Shown one piece after another: positions 16,832 to 25,912 of a stretch of 33,343 bases of DNA. The position numbers and the translations under genes were made by a program. The notes beneath the pieces were generated by a model. The model ran no database searches. It saw nothing but the letters and a program-made list of their open reading frames with translations, and had not been told where the DNA came from. The stretch is from Patescibacteria group bacterium (GTDB lineage Bacteria > Patescibacteriota > Gracilibacteria > UM-FILTER-43-11), in contig JAJDCE010000036.1 in NCBI GenBank assembly GCA_029260985.1, forward strand, positions 1-33,343. Reading direction: 5' to 3'. Every line of letters starts with the position of its first letter. Within the stretch, counting starts at the first letter, position 1.

Positions 16832-18937
16832 TTAAAATTGTTTTACGATCCAGCTGACAAAAGTGAGAGGATTGACCCCTTCCGCGAAGCGGCGATCTAC
16901 CCGCGCGTACCAGTCATGAATGCGGGCGAACCGATCAGTTGTAGTCGCCAGATTCTCAAAGGTTGCGTTCTGAATCTTGTCGGAAAGAGCAAAGTTATAA
17001 GTAGGGCTATAGAGGAAGATTGCAGGGATTTCTTTGCTGATGATCTCTTGAATTTTGCCCAAGGTTCTTTTACGATCCTCGACATCATCTTCGAGCCTGG
17101 CTTTATCCAGAAGGCTGTCGACAATAAAATTCTTGAACTGAGAAAGATTATAACCTCCTTCTTTAGCCTGACTGCTATGCCAGTAAGGATAAGCGTCGAG
17201 ATTATAGCCCAGATTCTGACCAAAAATCAACAGATCATAGTTTCGCTTAAACAGCGCCTCCTGAAATTCGCCATTTTCAAGGACCTCAATAGTAAGACCG
17301 ATGCCGACCTTTTTCCATTGTTCCTTGATGACAGAAGCAACCTGACTATAGGCTTCAGGCGTTTTGGGCACAACCATCCGTAAGATCAGTGTTTCATCAT
17401 TATCATTGAGTCGGATCGGAAGAACATCTGCCTCAAGATTCTCCACTGCAATTTCTTTTAGTTCTTCTTCGATAAACTGATCCTCAGTTCCCTGGGTGAT
17501 GGTAATAGAGTCAATCAGTGATTTCTCTTCATCAAATCCAACCGCGTAAACCTCAAAAAGATTATTACCTTTCTTTAAATTTTCAAATTCAAAGCTCGCC
17601 ACATAACTCCAGCCTAGGTCGCCCGGTATATATTTTTTAAGTTCATAATCGTTCACGAAAATAGACTTAGTCTTATCCGGAACCGTTCCGGTGATGGTGA
17701 TTTTTTTATCGGTGGTTTGCCAATCTTTTCCTCCATTCGGCCCCGTAATAAATTCAGGCTCAGCGCTTTCCTCATCCTCAATTATTTCCTCTATCGTTTC
17801 CTCTATAGTTTCACCTATTGTTTCATCGACTTTATCGGGGAGCTGCCACTCCGTTTCAAACAAAGCTCCATTAGCTTTATTGATGCTGTACTGATAAACC
17901 CAATTTTTCTGATCAATTTCAAGCAGGGGAGTGTCAATTCGCTTAGTCTGCCCCAAGGTTTCAACAATGGCATCTTTGTCAGTGCCGAGCTGAAGAGCCA
18001 GGCGCACTTTTGGATCCTTGAGTACTTCAGCCTGAGTATTCATAAACACCGCCACGTACTGAGGCAGATGATAGCGGGTTAAACTGAGTCGTCCGCGGCT
18101 CAAAATCTTTTCAGTGTTTTCCTCGGGTAAATTCCTAATGCCATCCAGGTCACCTTGGCGTTTGATAAGTTCTTTAAAATGAGAAAATACCTTTATCTTA
18201 ATGGTGGGAATGTTCGGCGCTTTGCCGTAATATCCCTCATAAGCCTCGAGAGTGACCTCCGAATAATCCTCGATAGGAGTTAGGGAAACAAATTGATAGG
18301 GCCCACTTCCAACGGGGAAGAGATTATAGGGGTCGCTTTCAATAGCTTCGACTGGCAAATGCCCCAAAAGATGGGATGGAAGGATACCGGCCAAAGTTTT
18401 AACCAGGAAGAAGGAATCAGGAGATTCAAGGAGGAATTTAACCGTTCGTTCGTCAACTTCAGCCACCTTAATCCCACTGTAATCATTGTAATTAAGAATA
18501 AGACCATTAAAGCCCGGAGTATTGATCACTGAGTTATAGGTGAAAAGAATATCAGCGCTGGTCACCGGAGCTCCGTCATGCCATTTGGCATTGTCTTTAA
18601 TTACAAAGGTATATTCCTTGCCATTCGAGGACACCGTAAAATCAGCCAGATCAGGCACAATTTCATTGGTTTTAGGATCAAATCGGGTAAGACCCGAGAA
18701 TATAAGGGTGGTCAGATCATGAGACACACTTCCCAGAGAGACATAGAGCGGATTGATCAAGTCGACTTTGCCCACAGCGCCTTCGGTGTAAACCCCGCCT
18801 TGAACAGGCTTCATTTCCGTGTGTTCATCATAAAAAGCATGGCCAATCTGAAAACCCGACACCGCGACCACAAGGGATAAAAAGGTGACCGTGATTTTTT
18901 CAAGCTGATTGAGGATGCTAAAACGGCGTTTGAACAT
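16832..18937 (-). CDS. ABC transporter substrate-binding protein, family 5 (peptide type), with inserted Ig-like domain (start trimmed from 18976)
   Basis: GGVYTEGAVGKVDLINPLYVSLGSVSHDLTTLIFSGLTRFDP..., ADFTVSSNGKEYTFVIKDNAKWHDGAPVTSADILFTY; internal GGKDWQTTDKKITITGTVPDKTKSIFVNDYEL...LFEVYAVG. Confidence 0.9.
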   Translation of the reverse strand: MFKRRFSILNQLEKITVTFLSLVVAVSGFQIGHAFYDEHTEMKPVQGGVYTEGAVGKVDLINPLYVSLGSVSHDLTTLIFSGLTRFDPKTNEIVPDLADFTVSSNGKEYTFVIKDNAKWHDGAPVTSADILFTYNSVINTPGFNGLILNYNDYSGIKVAEVDERTVKFLLESPDSFFLVKTLAGILPSHLLGHLPVEAIESDPYNLFPVGSGPYQFVSLTPIEDYSEVTLEAYEGYYGKAPNIPTIKIKVFSHFKELIKRQGDLDGIRNLPEENTEKILSRGRLSLTRYHLPQYVAVFMNTQAEVLKDPKVRLALQLGTDKDAIVETLGQTKRIDTPLLEIDQKNWVYQYSINKANGALFETEWQLPDKVDETIGETIEETIEEIIEDEESAEPEFITGPNGGKDWQTTDKKITITGTVPDKTKSIFVNDYELKKYIPGDLGWSYVASFEFENLKKGNNLFEVYAVGFDEEKSLIDSITITQGTEDQFIEEELKEIAVENLEADVLPIRLNDNDETLILRMVVPKTPEAYSQVASVIKEQWKKVGIGLTIEVLENGEFQEALFKRNYDLLIFGQNLGYNLDAYPYWHSSQAKEGGYNLSQFKNFIVDSLLDKARLEDDVEDRKRTLGKIQEIISKEIPAIFLYSPTYNFALSDKIQNATFENLATTTDRFARIHDWYARVDRRFAEGVNPLTFVSWIVKQF
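17775..17830 (-). repeat. 12-bp in-frame degenerate tandem repeat encoding ETIGETIEETIEEIIEDEE
   Basis: TTTCCTCTATCG/TTTCCTCTATAG/TTTCACCTATTG; near-identical to intergenic unit TTTCCTCAATCG at 3521-3551. Confidence 0.8.
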
Positions 18938-18946
18938 AATTAAAAA

Positions 18947-19027
18947 AAGTGCGAGTCTCAAGTGCGAGTCTCTCATCGAGCCTGAGCGGCCTCGGAGCCG
19001 AAGGCAAGTGCGAGTCTCAATGAGACT
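18947..19027. repeat. Spacer with three AAGTGCGAGTCTC(A/T) direct repeats, GC-rich core and palindrome AGTCTCAATGAGACT
   Basis: Copies at 18947, 18960, 19006; palindrome 19013-19027. Confidence 0.8.
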
Positions 19028-19030
19028 GAT

Positions 19031-19243
19031 TTAGACAAAAACAAAGAGTAAGGCATTGAGCAGGAAGAGGCCTCCGAGTAAAACGGTAGCGATAAAAAGA
19101 ACTTTCTCAGGCCCTCGCTTGGTTGCAGAGAAACTTCCGGAACCACCAGAGGCGGTGAAACCTTCATCTTTACCCTGAATCAGAATTAAGAAAGAAAGAA
19201 GGAGTGCAATGATAATTTGAGAGGCGATGAGTAACTTCTCCAT
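19031..19243 (-). CDS. secG: Protein-export membrane protein SecG (start trimmed from 19297)
   Basis: MEKLLIASQIIIALLLSFLILIQGKDEGFTASGGSGSFSATKRGPEKVLFIATVLLGGLFLLNALLF. Confidence 0.9.
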   Translation of the reverse strand: MEKLLIASQIIIALLLSFLILIQGKDEGFTASGGSGSFSATKRGPEKVLFIATVLLGGLFLLNALLFVFV

Positions 19244-19334
19244 GATAATAAGTGTTAAAAGCGGAAAAAGTCTAGCACAAGAAAGAGGGGAATACAATTT
19301 ATAATTGCCAGAAGATTGACATTTTTACTTTTCA

Positions 19335-19364
19335 TTGACAAATGTAAAACTAAATGATTATATT
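19335..19364 (+). promoter_or_regulatory. Sigma70-like promoter TTGACA-18-TATATT
   Basis: Upstream of ORF 19401. Confidence 0.65.
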
Positions 19365-19400
19365 GAAACCAATCTCACATAGTTATAACCCTCCAAAAAT

Positions 19401-19592
19401 ATGAGTGAAATAATTGATAGAACCAGACAAACTGAAATGGATATTGATGCGACCATGGATGCACACGGTACCCTGTTTGGTGAAGAGCCGCCCGTTGATG
19501 AGCAGACATGGAATAAAATGCTATCTCAAATGAGTGCAGAAAGGGCAGCTCAGGCAGAAAGGGATAATGTAGCTGCAATATTTGATAAATAG
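19401..19592 (+). CDS. Small hypothetical protein, 63 aa
   Basis: Good upstream promoter; overlaps start region of comF. Confidence 0.55.
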   Translation: MSEIIDRTRQTEMDIDATMDAHGTLFGEEPPVDEQTWNKMLSQMSAERAAQAERDNVAAIFDK

Positions 19593-20277
19593 TGGAATGA
19601 GGTTTATCAATGCGCTTAAAGCGTTTATCCTAAACACCTTGTTCCCTCCCGTATGCGTTTCCTGTAAAAAGGAAGGGGATTTTTTGTGTATGGACTGCCT
19701 TAATAGTCTGGACAAAAAAAAGATCAGTCAAAGCTATAAAAAAATCGATGACCCCGACCTCCATCATCTGGATGGCGTGATATACGCTTTGGATTACGCA
19801 AAAAATCCGCAGATCCAGGCCGCTATAAAACAGCTCAAATATAAATTCACTCAGGATCTGGCAAAGCACTTTGCGGATATGATGGCACTGAAGCTATCGG
19901 AACTCAATATGGTAAAGGGGCATAAAATTATTCTCATCCCAGTGCCATTGCATAAAAAGCGATTAAACGAGAGAGGGTTTAACCAGGCGGAAGTGATTGC
20001 AAAACTCATCGATAATGCAGAGGTAATACCGATGCTTGAGCGAGTACGAAACACTAAACAGCAGGCAAGACTTAGTAAAAAGGAGCGGCATGAAAACCTT
20101 ACAGGAGCTTTTAGGTTGAACAAAAAATGTATTCACAAATACAATTCAGAAAACATCTATTTCCTCGTCGATGATGTTTGCACCACAGGTTCCACCCTGG
20201 AAAAATGCGCTGAAGTCCTCAAGAAGAATGGGATTGAGAAGGTGTATGGTTTAGTAATTGCACGGGCATTTAAGTAG
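19582..20277 (+). CDS. comF: ComF family phosphoribosyltransferase
   Basis: CVSCKKEGDFLCMDCL zinc motif; PVPLHKKRLNERGFNQAEVIAK; YFLVDDVCTTGSTLEKCAEVLKKNG. Confidence 0.9.
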   Translation: MINSGMRFINALKAFILNTLFPPVCVSCKKEGDFLCMDCLNSLDKKKISQSYKKIDDPDLHHLDGVIYALDYAKNPQIQAAIKQLKYKFTQDLAKHFADMMALKLSELNMVKGHKIILIPVPLHKKRLNERGFNQAEVIAKLIDNAEVIPMLERVRNTKQQARLSKKERHENLTGAFRLNKKCIHKYNSENIYFLVDDVCTTGSTLEKCAEVLKKNGIEKVYGLVIARAFK

Positions 20278-20278
20278 C

Positions 20279-20413
20279 TGTCTGAACCGCTGATTCTCAG
20301 GATTACTGAAATGTATCAGGATGGATTTACGTGATTATCCTGCGAAGTCCGCCTTTAGAGGGATAATCCATCACGGTAAATCCATACAATCCTGTGAATC
20401 AGCGGTTCAGACA
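20279..20413. repeat. 135-bp hairpin: TGTCTGAACCGCTGATTCTCAGGATT ... AATCCTGTGAATCAGCGGTTCAGACA (25/26 complementary ends) plus inner arms
   Basis: Left arm 20279-20304, right arm 20388-20413; inner GGATTTACGTGATTATCC / GGATAATCCATCACGGTAAATCC. Confidence 0.92.
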
Positions 20414-20492
20414 AGGGGGGTTAGGGGTTATGGGAGGTTTTAATTTTCTATTTTTTATTGTATCTTTATTCCGCATTTTAAATAATAAAAAA

Positions 20493-21794
20493 ATGATAAA
20501 GTTCGCCGTCATCTCATTTCCCGGAAATAATTGTGAAGTCGAAACCGTTCGCGCGTTCAAGCGTAATGGAATGGAGGCCGAGACTATTCTGTGGAACGAT
20601 CCCGGCATGTTGGATAAGAGCAGGTGTTATGAATTTGACGGCTATTGTCTGGCTGGTGGTTTTAGCTACGAGGATCGTAGCCGTAGCGGAGTGATTGCAG
20701 CCCAGAATCCAATTTTGGACATCATTAAAAAAGAAGCCGAAACAGGAAAAGTGGTGATCGGCATCTGTAATGGGGCGCAAACGTTAATCGAAACGGGTTT
20801 GATCCCGGGGTTCGAAAACTATGATCTGGCTGCTGGCTTGGCTTGGAATGAAATGATTAAAGGTGATGAGGTGGTTGATACGGGGTTTAGAAATTCATGG
20901 GCCTACTTAAAAAACATTGCTCCAAAAAATCGATCTGCCTTCAATAATTTCGATGGCCTGCTGCATATTCCTTACGCGCATGGAGAGGGAAGATTTGTCT
21001 TTAAAGATCTAAAAGTTCTGGAACTGTTAAAAGAAAACAATCAAATCCCTTTCCAATATTGCAATGAGGAAGGAAAGGTTGATCATGAATTTCCCATTAC
21101 TCCAAACGGTTCCACGGATTCTATCGCCGCCCTCTGCAATCCCGCAGGAAATGTGATGGCCATCATGCCTCACCCGGAAAGAGACCCAAGGGGAAATGGG
21201 AATAAGATATTCGAATCGATTCGGGACTGGATTGAGAACAAAAAGAAATCTGAATATAAAAGTTTAGGTGAGCATAAAACGAAGGAGGATATTCGTGATT
21301 TTGGAGAAGCAGACTTGGAGTTTCTGGTTCGTTTGATCATTGTGGATAACGCGGAAAGAACCGTTGAACAAGCTATACGTAAGAGAGGATTTGAGGTGAA
21401 ATTGAAACGATACATTTACTGGTCAGCCTCACTAGCGCCTGGAGTAGACAAAAAGGAGGCCGCGCTAAAAATAATTCAATCAGGCGAGCTGGCGAATCTG
21501 AATAAAGAGTGGATTTACATAAATATTGATGGAAAGCCTTATTCTTATAATAAAGAGGATGGGCTTCAGCAGGCAGAAATGGAATTTAAGAATTATCTGG
21601 TAACCTGCGATCACGAAAATTTTGTCGGGGAAAGCAAAAAACAGACCATCAATCTGCATGCAGGTGAAATTATAAAATCAATCAAGGGAGGCGTTTTTTG
21701 GGAGGTGGAAAACACTGATGATGAAGGGGTTTATGAGATTATCCGAACAAAAATTTTATACAACCCGAATTCAATGTATATCATGAAGAAGTAA
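20493..21794 (+). CDS. PurQ-type FGAM synthase glutaminase domain fused to uncharacterised C-terminal domain
   Basis: KFAVISFPGNNCEVETVRAFKRNG, GICNGAQTLIETGL, IMPHPERDPRG; about 165 further residues of unknown type. Confidence 0.82.
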   Translation: MIKFAVISFPGNNCEVETVRAFKRNGMEAETILWNDPGMLDKSRCYEFDGYCLAGGFSYEDRSRSGVIAAQNPILDIIKKEAETGKVVIGICNGAQTLIETGLIPGFENYDLAAGLAWNEMIKGDEVVDTGFRNSWAYLKNIAPKNRSAFNNFDGLLHIPYAHGEGRFVFKDLKVLELLKENNQIPFQYCNEEGKVDHEFPITPNGSTDSIAALCNPAGNVMAIMPHPERDPRGNGNKIFESIRDWIENKKKSEYKSLGEHKTKEDIRDFGEADLEFLVRLIIVDNAERTVEQAIRKRGFEVKLKRYIYWSASLAPGVDKKEAALKIIQSGELANLNKEWIYINIDGKPYSYNKEDGLQQAEMEFKNYLVTCDHENFVGESKKQTINLHAGEIIKSIKGGVFWEVENTDDEGVYEIIRTKILYNPNSMYIMKK

Positions 21795-21908
21795 CCAATG
21801 GCTATCCAATGGCTTTCCGATTGCTAACCGATTGCTAGTAACAACAGCAACTGGATAGCAATGGATAGCAACTGGACAGCGCGACGTCAGGAGCGGATAG
21901 CAGCAATA
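21795..21908. repeat. Spacer repeat hairpin upstream of proB
   Basis: CCAATGGCTATCCAATGGCTTTCCGATTGCTAACCGATTGCTAG / CAACTGGATAGCAATGGATAGCAACTGGACAGC. Confidence 0.8.
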
Positions 21909-21913
21909 GAAAA

Positions 21914-22987
21914 ATGAACAACTACAAACGAATCGTAATCAAAATAGGCACAAACGTAATCACCAAAGAGGACGGCCTTTTGGATAACAAGGTAATGAAG
22001 GGGCTTGTTTCTCAGATGGTTGAACTTAAAAAGTCCGGTGTGGATGTTGTTTTGGTTTCTTCCGGCGCCATGGGGGCAGGCCGCCCACTTGTAAGGCTTA
22101 AGCAGAAAGTCAGCCGGATTCTGGAAAGGCAGATTTTAGCCTCTGTAGGCCAAACACGGCTGATGAATCGTTATGATGAACTGCTATCCGCACATAGCTT
22201 TTTATGCGCACAGGTACTTGCAACCAAAGAAGATTTTCGGGATCGCAAACATTATCTGAACATGAAGAACTGCCTGGAGGGCTTGCTCCACGACCAGATC
22301 ATCCCCATCATCAACGAAAACGATGTAATATCGGTAGATGAGCTGATGTTTACGGATAATGATGAATTGGCAGGTTTACTGGCCTCGATGCTGAACGTTG
22401 ATGCCTTAATTGTTTTGACCAACGTGGACGGAGTTTTGGATTGCAGTAAAAAGGGAGCAAAAGTAATCTCCGAGGTCGATCACAAAAAGGCTAACGTGTT
22501 TTCGTGCATCACTCCGGAAAAATCTTCTTTCGGACGGGGAGGAATGCTGACCAAATGCCGGATCGCGGAACGAATGTCCCAAGTCGGGATCACCACACAC
22601 ATCGCAAATGGTAAAACAAAGTCCGTAGTAGTTGATATTTTGAAGGGTAAAAAGATTGGAACCAAATTCCTTCCACAAAAAAAGGTATCAGGAGTCAAAA
22701 AATGGATTGCTCATGCTGGAGGGCAGGAAAAAGGTGAAGTGATTATAGACGACCGCGCCTCCGAAATTCTCATGTCCGATGACAAAGCAGTCAGCCTTCT
22801 GCCTGTCGGAATCACAGAAGTATCAGGTAAATTCGAAAAAGGTGATATTATTCGCATCAGAAACGTCAGCGGCAAAAAAATCGGCCTTGGCGTCGCCCAG
22901 TACAGCTCTAAAAAAGCTAAAGAGTTTATCGGAAAGAAGGGCAAGAAACCTCTTGTGCATTATGATTATTTATTTATAAATTACTAG
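21914..22987 (+). CDS. proB: Glutamate 5-kinase (with PUA domain)
   Basis: KRIVIKIGTNVITKEDG, VSSGAMGAGRPLV, PIINENDVISVDEL, TNVDGVLD, FGRGGMLTKCRIAERMSQVGITTHIANG. Confidence 0.96.
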   Translation: MNNYKRIVIKIGTNVITKEDGLLDNKVMKGLVSQMVELKKSGVDVVLVSSGAMGAGRPLVRLKQKVSRILERQILASVGQTRLMNRYDELLSAHSFLCAQVLATKEDFRDRKHYLNMKNCLEGLLHDQIIPIINENDVISVDELMFTDNDELAGLLASMLNVDALIVLTNVDGVLDCSKKGAKVISEVDHKKANVFSCITPEKSSFGRGGMLTKCRIAERMSQVGITTHIANGKTKSVVVDILKGKKIGTKFLPQKKVSGVKKWIAHAGGQEKGEVIIDDRASEILMSDDKAVSLLPVGITEVSGKFEKGDIIRIRNVSGKKIGLGVAQYSSKKAKEFIGKKGKKPLVHYDYLFINY

Positions 22988-23130
22988 GAGTTCAAATTGG
23001 TGCTCAAATGGGAGCTCAAATTGGGGTAAGTAGACTTACAGTAAAACTGACCCCCAATGTGAGCCCCGCGCCAAAGGCTTTGAGCGGAGTCGAAAAGACG
23101 AAGGAGCAGAGCCCCAATGTGAGCCCTAAT
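22988..23130. repeat. Spacer repeat hairpin between proB and proC
   Basis: GGAGCTCAAATTGGGG (23011-23026) versus CCCCAATGTGAGCCC (two copies, about 23052-23066 and 23112-23126). Confidence 0.82.
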
Positions 23131-23137
23131 ATGAAAT

Positions 23138-23923
23138 ATGGACAAAAAAATAGGAATCATCGGCGCAGGCAACATGGGTAGCGTGTTCTACAAAGGCTTA
23201 TCTAAAATAGTGGATGAGGAAAACCTGTATATCTGCGATACGAATCAGGGCAAGCTTGAGGAATTAGGCGTAAAAAATACATTTGCAGATGCGGGAGAGA
23301 TGCTCAAAGAAGTGGATGTTGTGATACTGGCCATAAAGCCCCAGTCTTTTGAGGAATTTAAAAAGAGCCTCAAAGTACATCTCGATTACAAACTCCTCAT
23401 ATCCATTATGGCAGGCATTTCCGTAGAACGTTTAGAAGAAACCGGTGCAAAACGCATCATCCGCGCCATGCCAAACCTGCCGGTGCAGGTAAAAAAGGGT
23501 GTGGTCGGCTGGTTCACATCGGAAGGGATTGATGATACTGACAAAGAGATAGTAAAAAAACTATTCAGCGCATTCGGTTACGCGCCTGAACTGACTAATG
23601 AAAGCATGATTGACGCCATCACTGTTTTAAGCGGCTCCGGCCCGGCGTATTACTTCTTGCTCGCCGAGTTTTTGTCCGACAAAGCCGTATCCCTCGGTTT
23701 CAGTGACGAGGAAGCTCGTAAGATTACTGAAGCAACATTAGAAGGTAGCGCGGAACTTTTGAAAAAGGGCGATAAATCCGCAAGGGAGTGGCGATACGCG
23801 GTTACATCAAAAGGCGGAGTTACGGAAGCTGTAGTCGACTCGCTTACCGAAGCTGGTTTTGGGGAGATTTTTGATAAGGCGGTGGAGGAGGGGATTGGGA
23901 GGAGTGAGGGGTTGGGTGGGTGA
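23138..23923 (+). CDS. proC: Pyrroline-5-carboxylate reductase
   Basis: KKIGIIGAGNMGSVFYKGL, VVILAIKPQSFEE, RAMPNLPVQVKKGV, VLSGSGPAYYFLLAEFL, TSKGGVTEAVVDSL. Confidence 0.96.
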   Translation: MDKKIGIIGAGNMGSVFYKGLSKIVDEENLYICDTNQGKLEELGVKNTFADAGEMLKEVDVVILAIKPQSFEEFKKSLKVHLDYKLLISIMAGISVERLEETGAKRIIRAMPNLPVQVKKGVVGWFTSEGIDDTDKEIVKKLFSAFGYAPELTNESMIDAITVLSGSGPAYYFLLAEFLSDKAVSLGFSDEEARKITEATLEGSAELLKKGDKSAREWRYAVTSKGGVTEAVVDSLTEAGFGEIFDKAVEEGIGRSEGLGG

Positions 23924-23928
23924 GGGGG
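23908..23928 (+). other. Canonical G-quadruplex motif GGGG-TT-GGG-T-GGG-TGA-GGGGG spanning the proC stop
   Basis: Four G-runs of at least 3 with 1-3 nt loops. Confidence 0.7.
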
Positions 23929-24007
23929 ATGCTTTGTGTAATAGTGAGTTGTGTGAAATAATGAAAAGTTATATAGTATCTATTGTAATTTTTAAAAAAT
24001 AATTTTA

Positions 24008-25750
24008 ATGATTAGACCTGAAAAGAAAACCATTGAAGGCATTTTAAAGGGGAGTGATTCCCAATTTTCTGTACCCTCATATCAAAGAAGTTTTGACTGG
24101 GGTAAGAGTGAGTTGCAGGAACTCATTGATGACTTAAGAGAAACAAAAGACTCAGACAATAAGGAGCTCTTTTTAGGCAACTTTATTTTCGACATTTCCG
24201 ATAAAAAAAATATCAAGATCGTTGATGGGCAGCAAAGACTTACAACTATATCAATAATATTAATTGCACTTCGTGAGCATGCTAAGAAAATAAATGAATC
24301 AGAATTTGCAGGAGAATTGCAAAACTTAATATCAATGAGCTCAGCCTGGAGTGATAAAACTGGAAATAAAATTAAAGTTTCCGAAAATATTAGGGATGTA
24401 TTTGAGTTTATATCTGATAGAGAATGGAATGGAGATTTTCCAGATAAAATTGATGAAAAATCTGTAAAAAGGCAGGTAAACAAAATTAAGCCAATTTTTA
24501 CCTATGTTTTAGATGAGCTATCAAAGTACAGCAAAGAGAGCTTAGAAGGTTTTACGCGCACATTGTTATACTCATATGTAATCGTTATTGAAGTTGAGAA
24601 TACTGAAGATGTATTTTCAATCTTTGAGCGAACAAATGCTCGCGGGCTAGATTTAAACATAGGTGACTTACTAAAAAATTATATTTTTTCACATGGAATC
24701 AAAGAGTTTGAGGGAAGATGGAATGAAATTATTGAAAATGCAGAAAGTTCACTACAGAGAATGTTAAAATATTTTTGGATTTCGCAAAAAGGTCATATAC
24801 AACAATCAAATCTTTATAAAAATTTAAAAAAACATGGTAAGGAGCTTGGAATAGACCAATTTGTTGGTGATCTTTATTCCTTTTCTAGATATTACAAAGT
24901 TGTCCAGTCACAAGATCCTGATCTCACTAGGGACTGGCTAGAAGAAATTGGACTTACTTCATTGTCAAGTAATGAGGATCATTATAGAAGGGTTAATCGT
25001 GTGTTTCAGGCTCTAAAATTATTTAGAGTTACGCAGGCTTATCCATTAATCTTCTCAATCTTTAAATTTTATCAGAATAGTAAAAGTAGTAGCTACAAAA
25101 ATTTGTTTAAAGCACTGGAAACCCTAGAAAACTTTCATTTTGTTAATAATGTAATTTCAGGAAGAATCGGTAATGAAGTTGAAAAATATTATGCAGAAAG
25201 TGCTAAACGTTTTTATGAGAGCCAAGAAGATTTTACAAAGATAATTACTGAATTTATTAACGGCTTAAAAAAGAAAAAGGCACATAAGGACGAATTTATA
25301 GCTAATTTTGTTGAAAATGTCACCTATGATAGCATTCCTTTGATCAACTATATTTATGACCGAATAAATAATTTCGAAACAAAAGGCGCACAACGAGTTG
25401 ATATTTATACTCCTGAAAAAGATATAAAAAGGCGTAACTTCAATATCGAACATATTCTTCCTCAGAGCTCAAAAAGTAACTACGAAGAGGATGAAGAAAT
25501 AGAATGCTTTGATAAAATTGGTAATCTATTGGTAATGTCTAGACACTCTAATTCAGAATTTCAGGATAAAGAGCCTTCTGAAAAGTTTGAAATTATCGAA
25601 TTAGATCCAAAACATACCGCCAACCTCAGATATCTAAATGTCTTTATTAAGGAATACAAAAAAGAGGCTGAAAATTGGGACTTTTTAACAATCAAAGAAA
25701 GGTCAAAAAAAATTGCTGAAAATGGGTTTGAAAAAATATGGGGTTTTTAA
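24008..25750 (+). CDS. DUF262 + DUF1524 (HNH) GmrSD-like protein
   Basis: SVPSYQRSFDWGKSELQELIDDL, IKIVDGQQRLTTISIILIAL; C-term FNIEHILPQSS...FDKIGNLLVMSRHSNSEFQDKEPSEK. Confidence 0.88.
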   Translation: MIRPEKKTIEGILKGSDSQFSVPSYQRSFDWGKSELQELIDDLRETKDSDNKELFLGNFIFDISDKKNIKIVDGQQRLTTISIILIALREHAKKINESEFAGELQNLISMSSAWSDKTGNKIKVSENIRDVFEFISDREWNGDFPDKIDEKSVKRQVNKIKPIFTYVLDELSKYSKESLEGFTRTLLYSYVIVIEVENTEDVFSIFERTNARGLDLNIGDLLKNYIFSHGIKEFEGRWNEIIENAESSLQRMLKYFWISQKGHIQQSNLYKNLKKHGKELGIDQFVGDLYSFSRYYKVVQSQDPDLTRDWLEEIGLTSLSSNEDHYRRVNRVFQALKLFRVTQAYPLIFSIFKFYQNSKSSSYKNLFKALETLENFHFVNNVISGRIGNEVEKYYAESAKRFYESQEDFTKIITEFINGLKKKKAHKDEFIANFVENVTYDSIPLINYIYDRINNFETKGAQRVDIYTPEKDIKRRNFNIEHILPQSSKSNYEEDEEIECFDKIGNLLVMSRHSNSEFQDKEPSEKFEIIELDPKHTANLRYLNVFIKEYKKEAENWDFLTIKERSKKIAENGFEKIWGF

Positions 25751-25802
25751 AAATTATAACTTACTAGAAGGGATACTTTTCATTACATCGTCCAACTAAA
25801 CG

Positions 25803-25889
25803 TTATTATACGCAGTCATCCCCACCCAAACACCCTCCTCAAAAAATAAAGGATATGCTATTTTGTCATTGCTTTAAAATAACCCAATA
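25803..25889. repeat. Direct repeat copy 1 of the proA-leader sequence
   Basis: Aligns without gaps to 27131-27217 (offset 1328), including identical AAAAAATAAAGGATATGCTATTTTGTCAT. Confidence 0.92.
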
Positions 25890-25912
25890 CTGGTAAATTT
25901 AACTAAGGTAAT

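Noticed and set aside
20394-20492. N-terminal extension of the PurQ fusion ORF
   Set aside because: Starts inside the spacer hairpin; family-typical start MIKFAVISFPGNNC is at 20493
23921-23923. Alternative genetic code (TGA = Gly, as in Gracilibacteria/SR1)
   Set aside because: TGA terminates proC and the nnrE-like ORF at sensible lengths, and no conserved gene is interrupted by TGA
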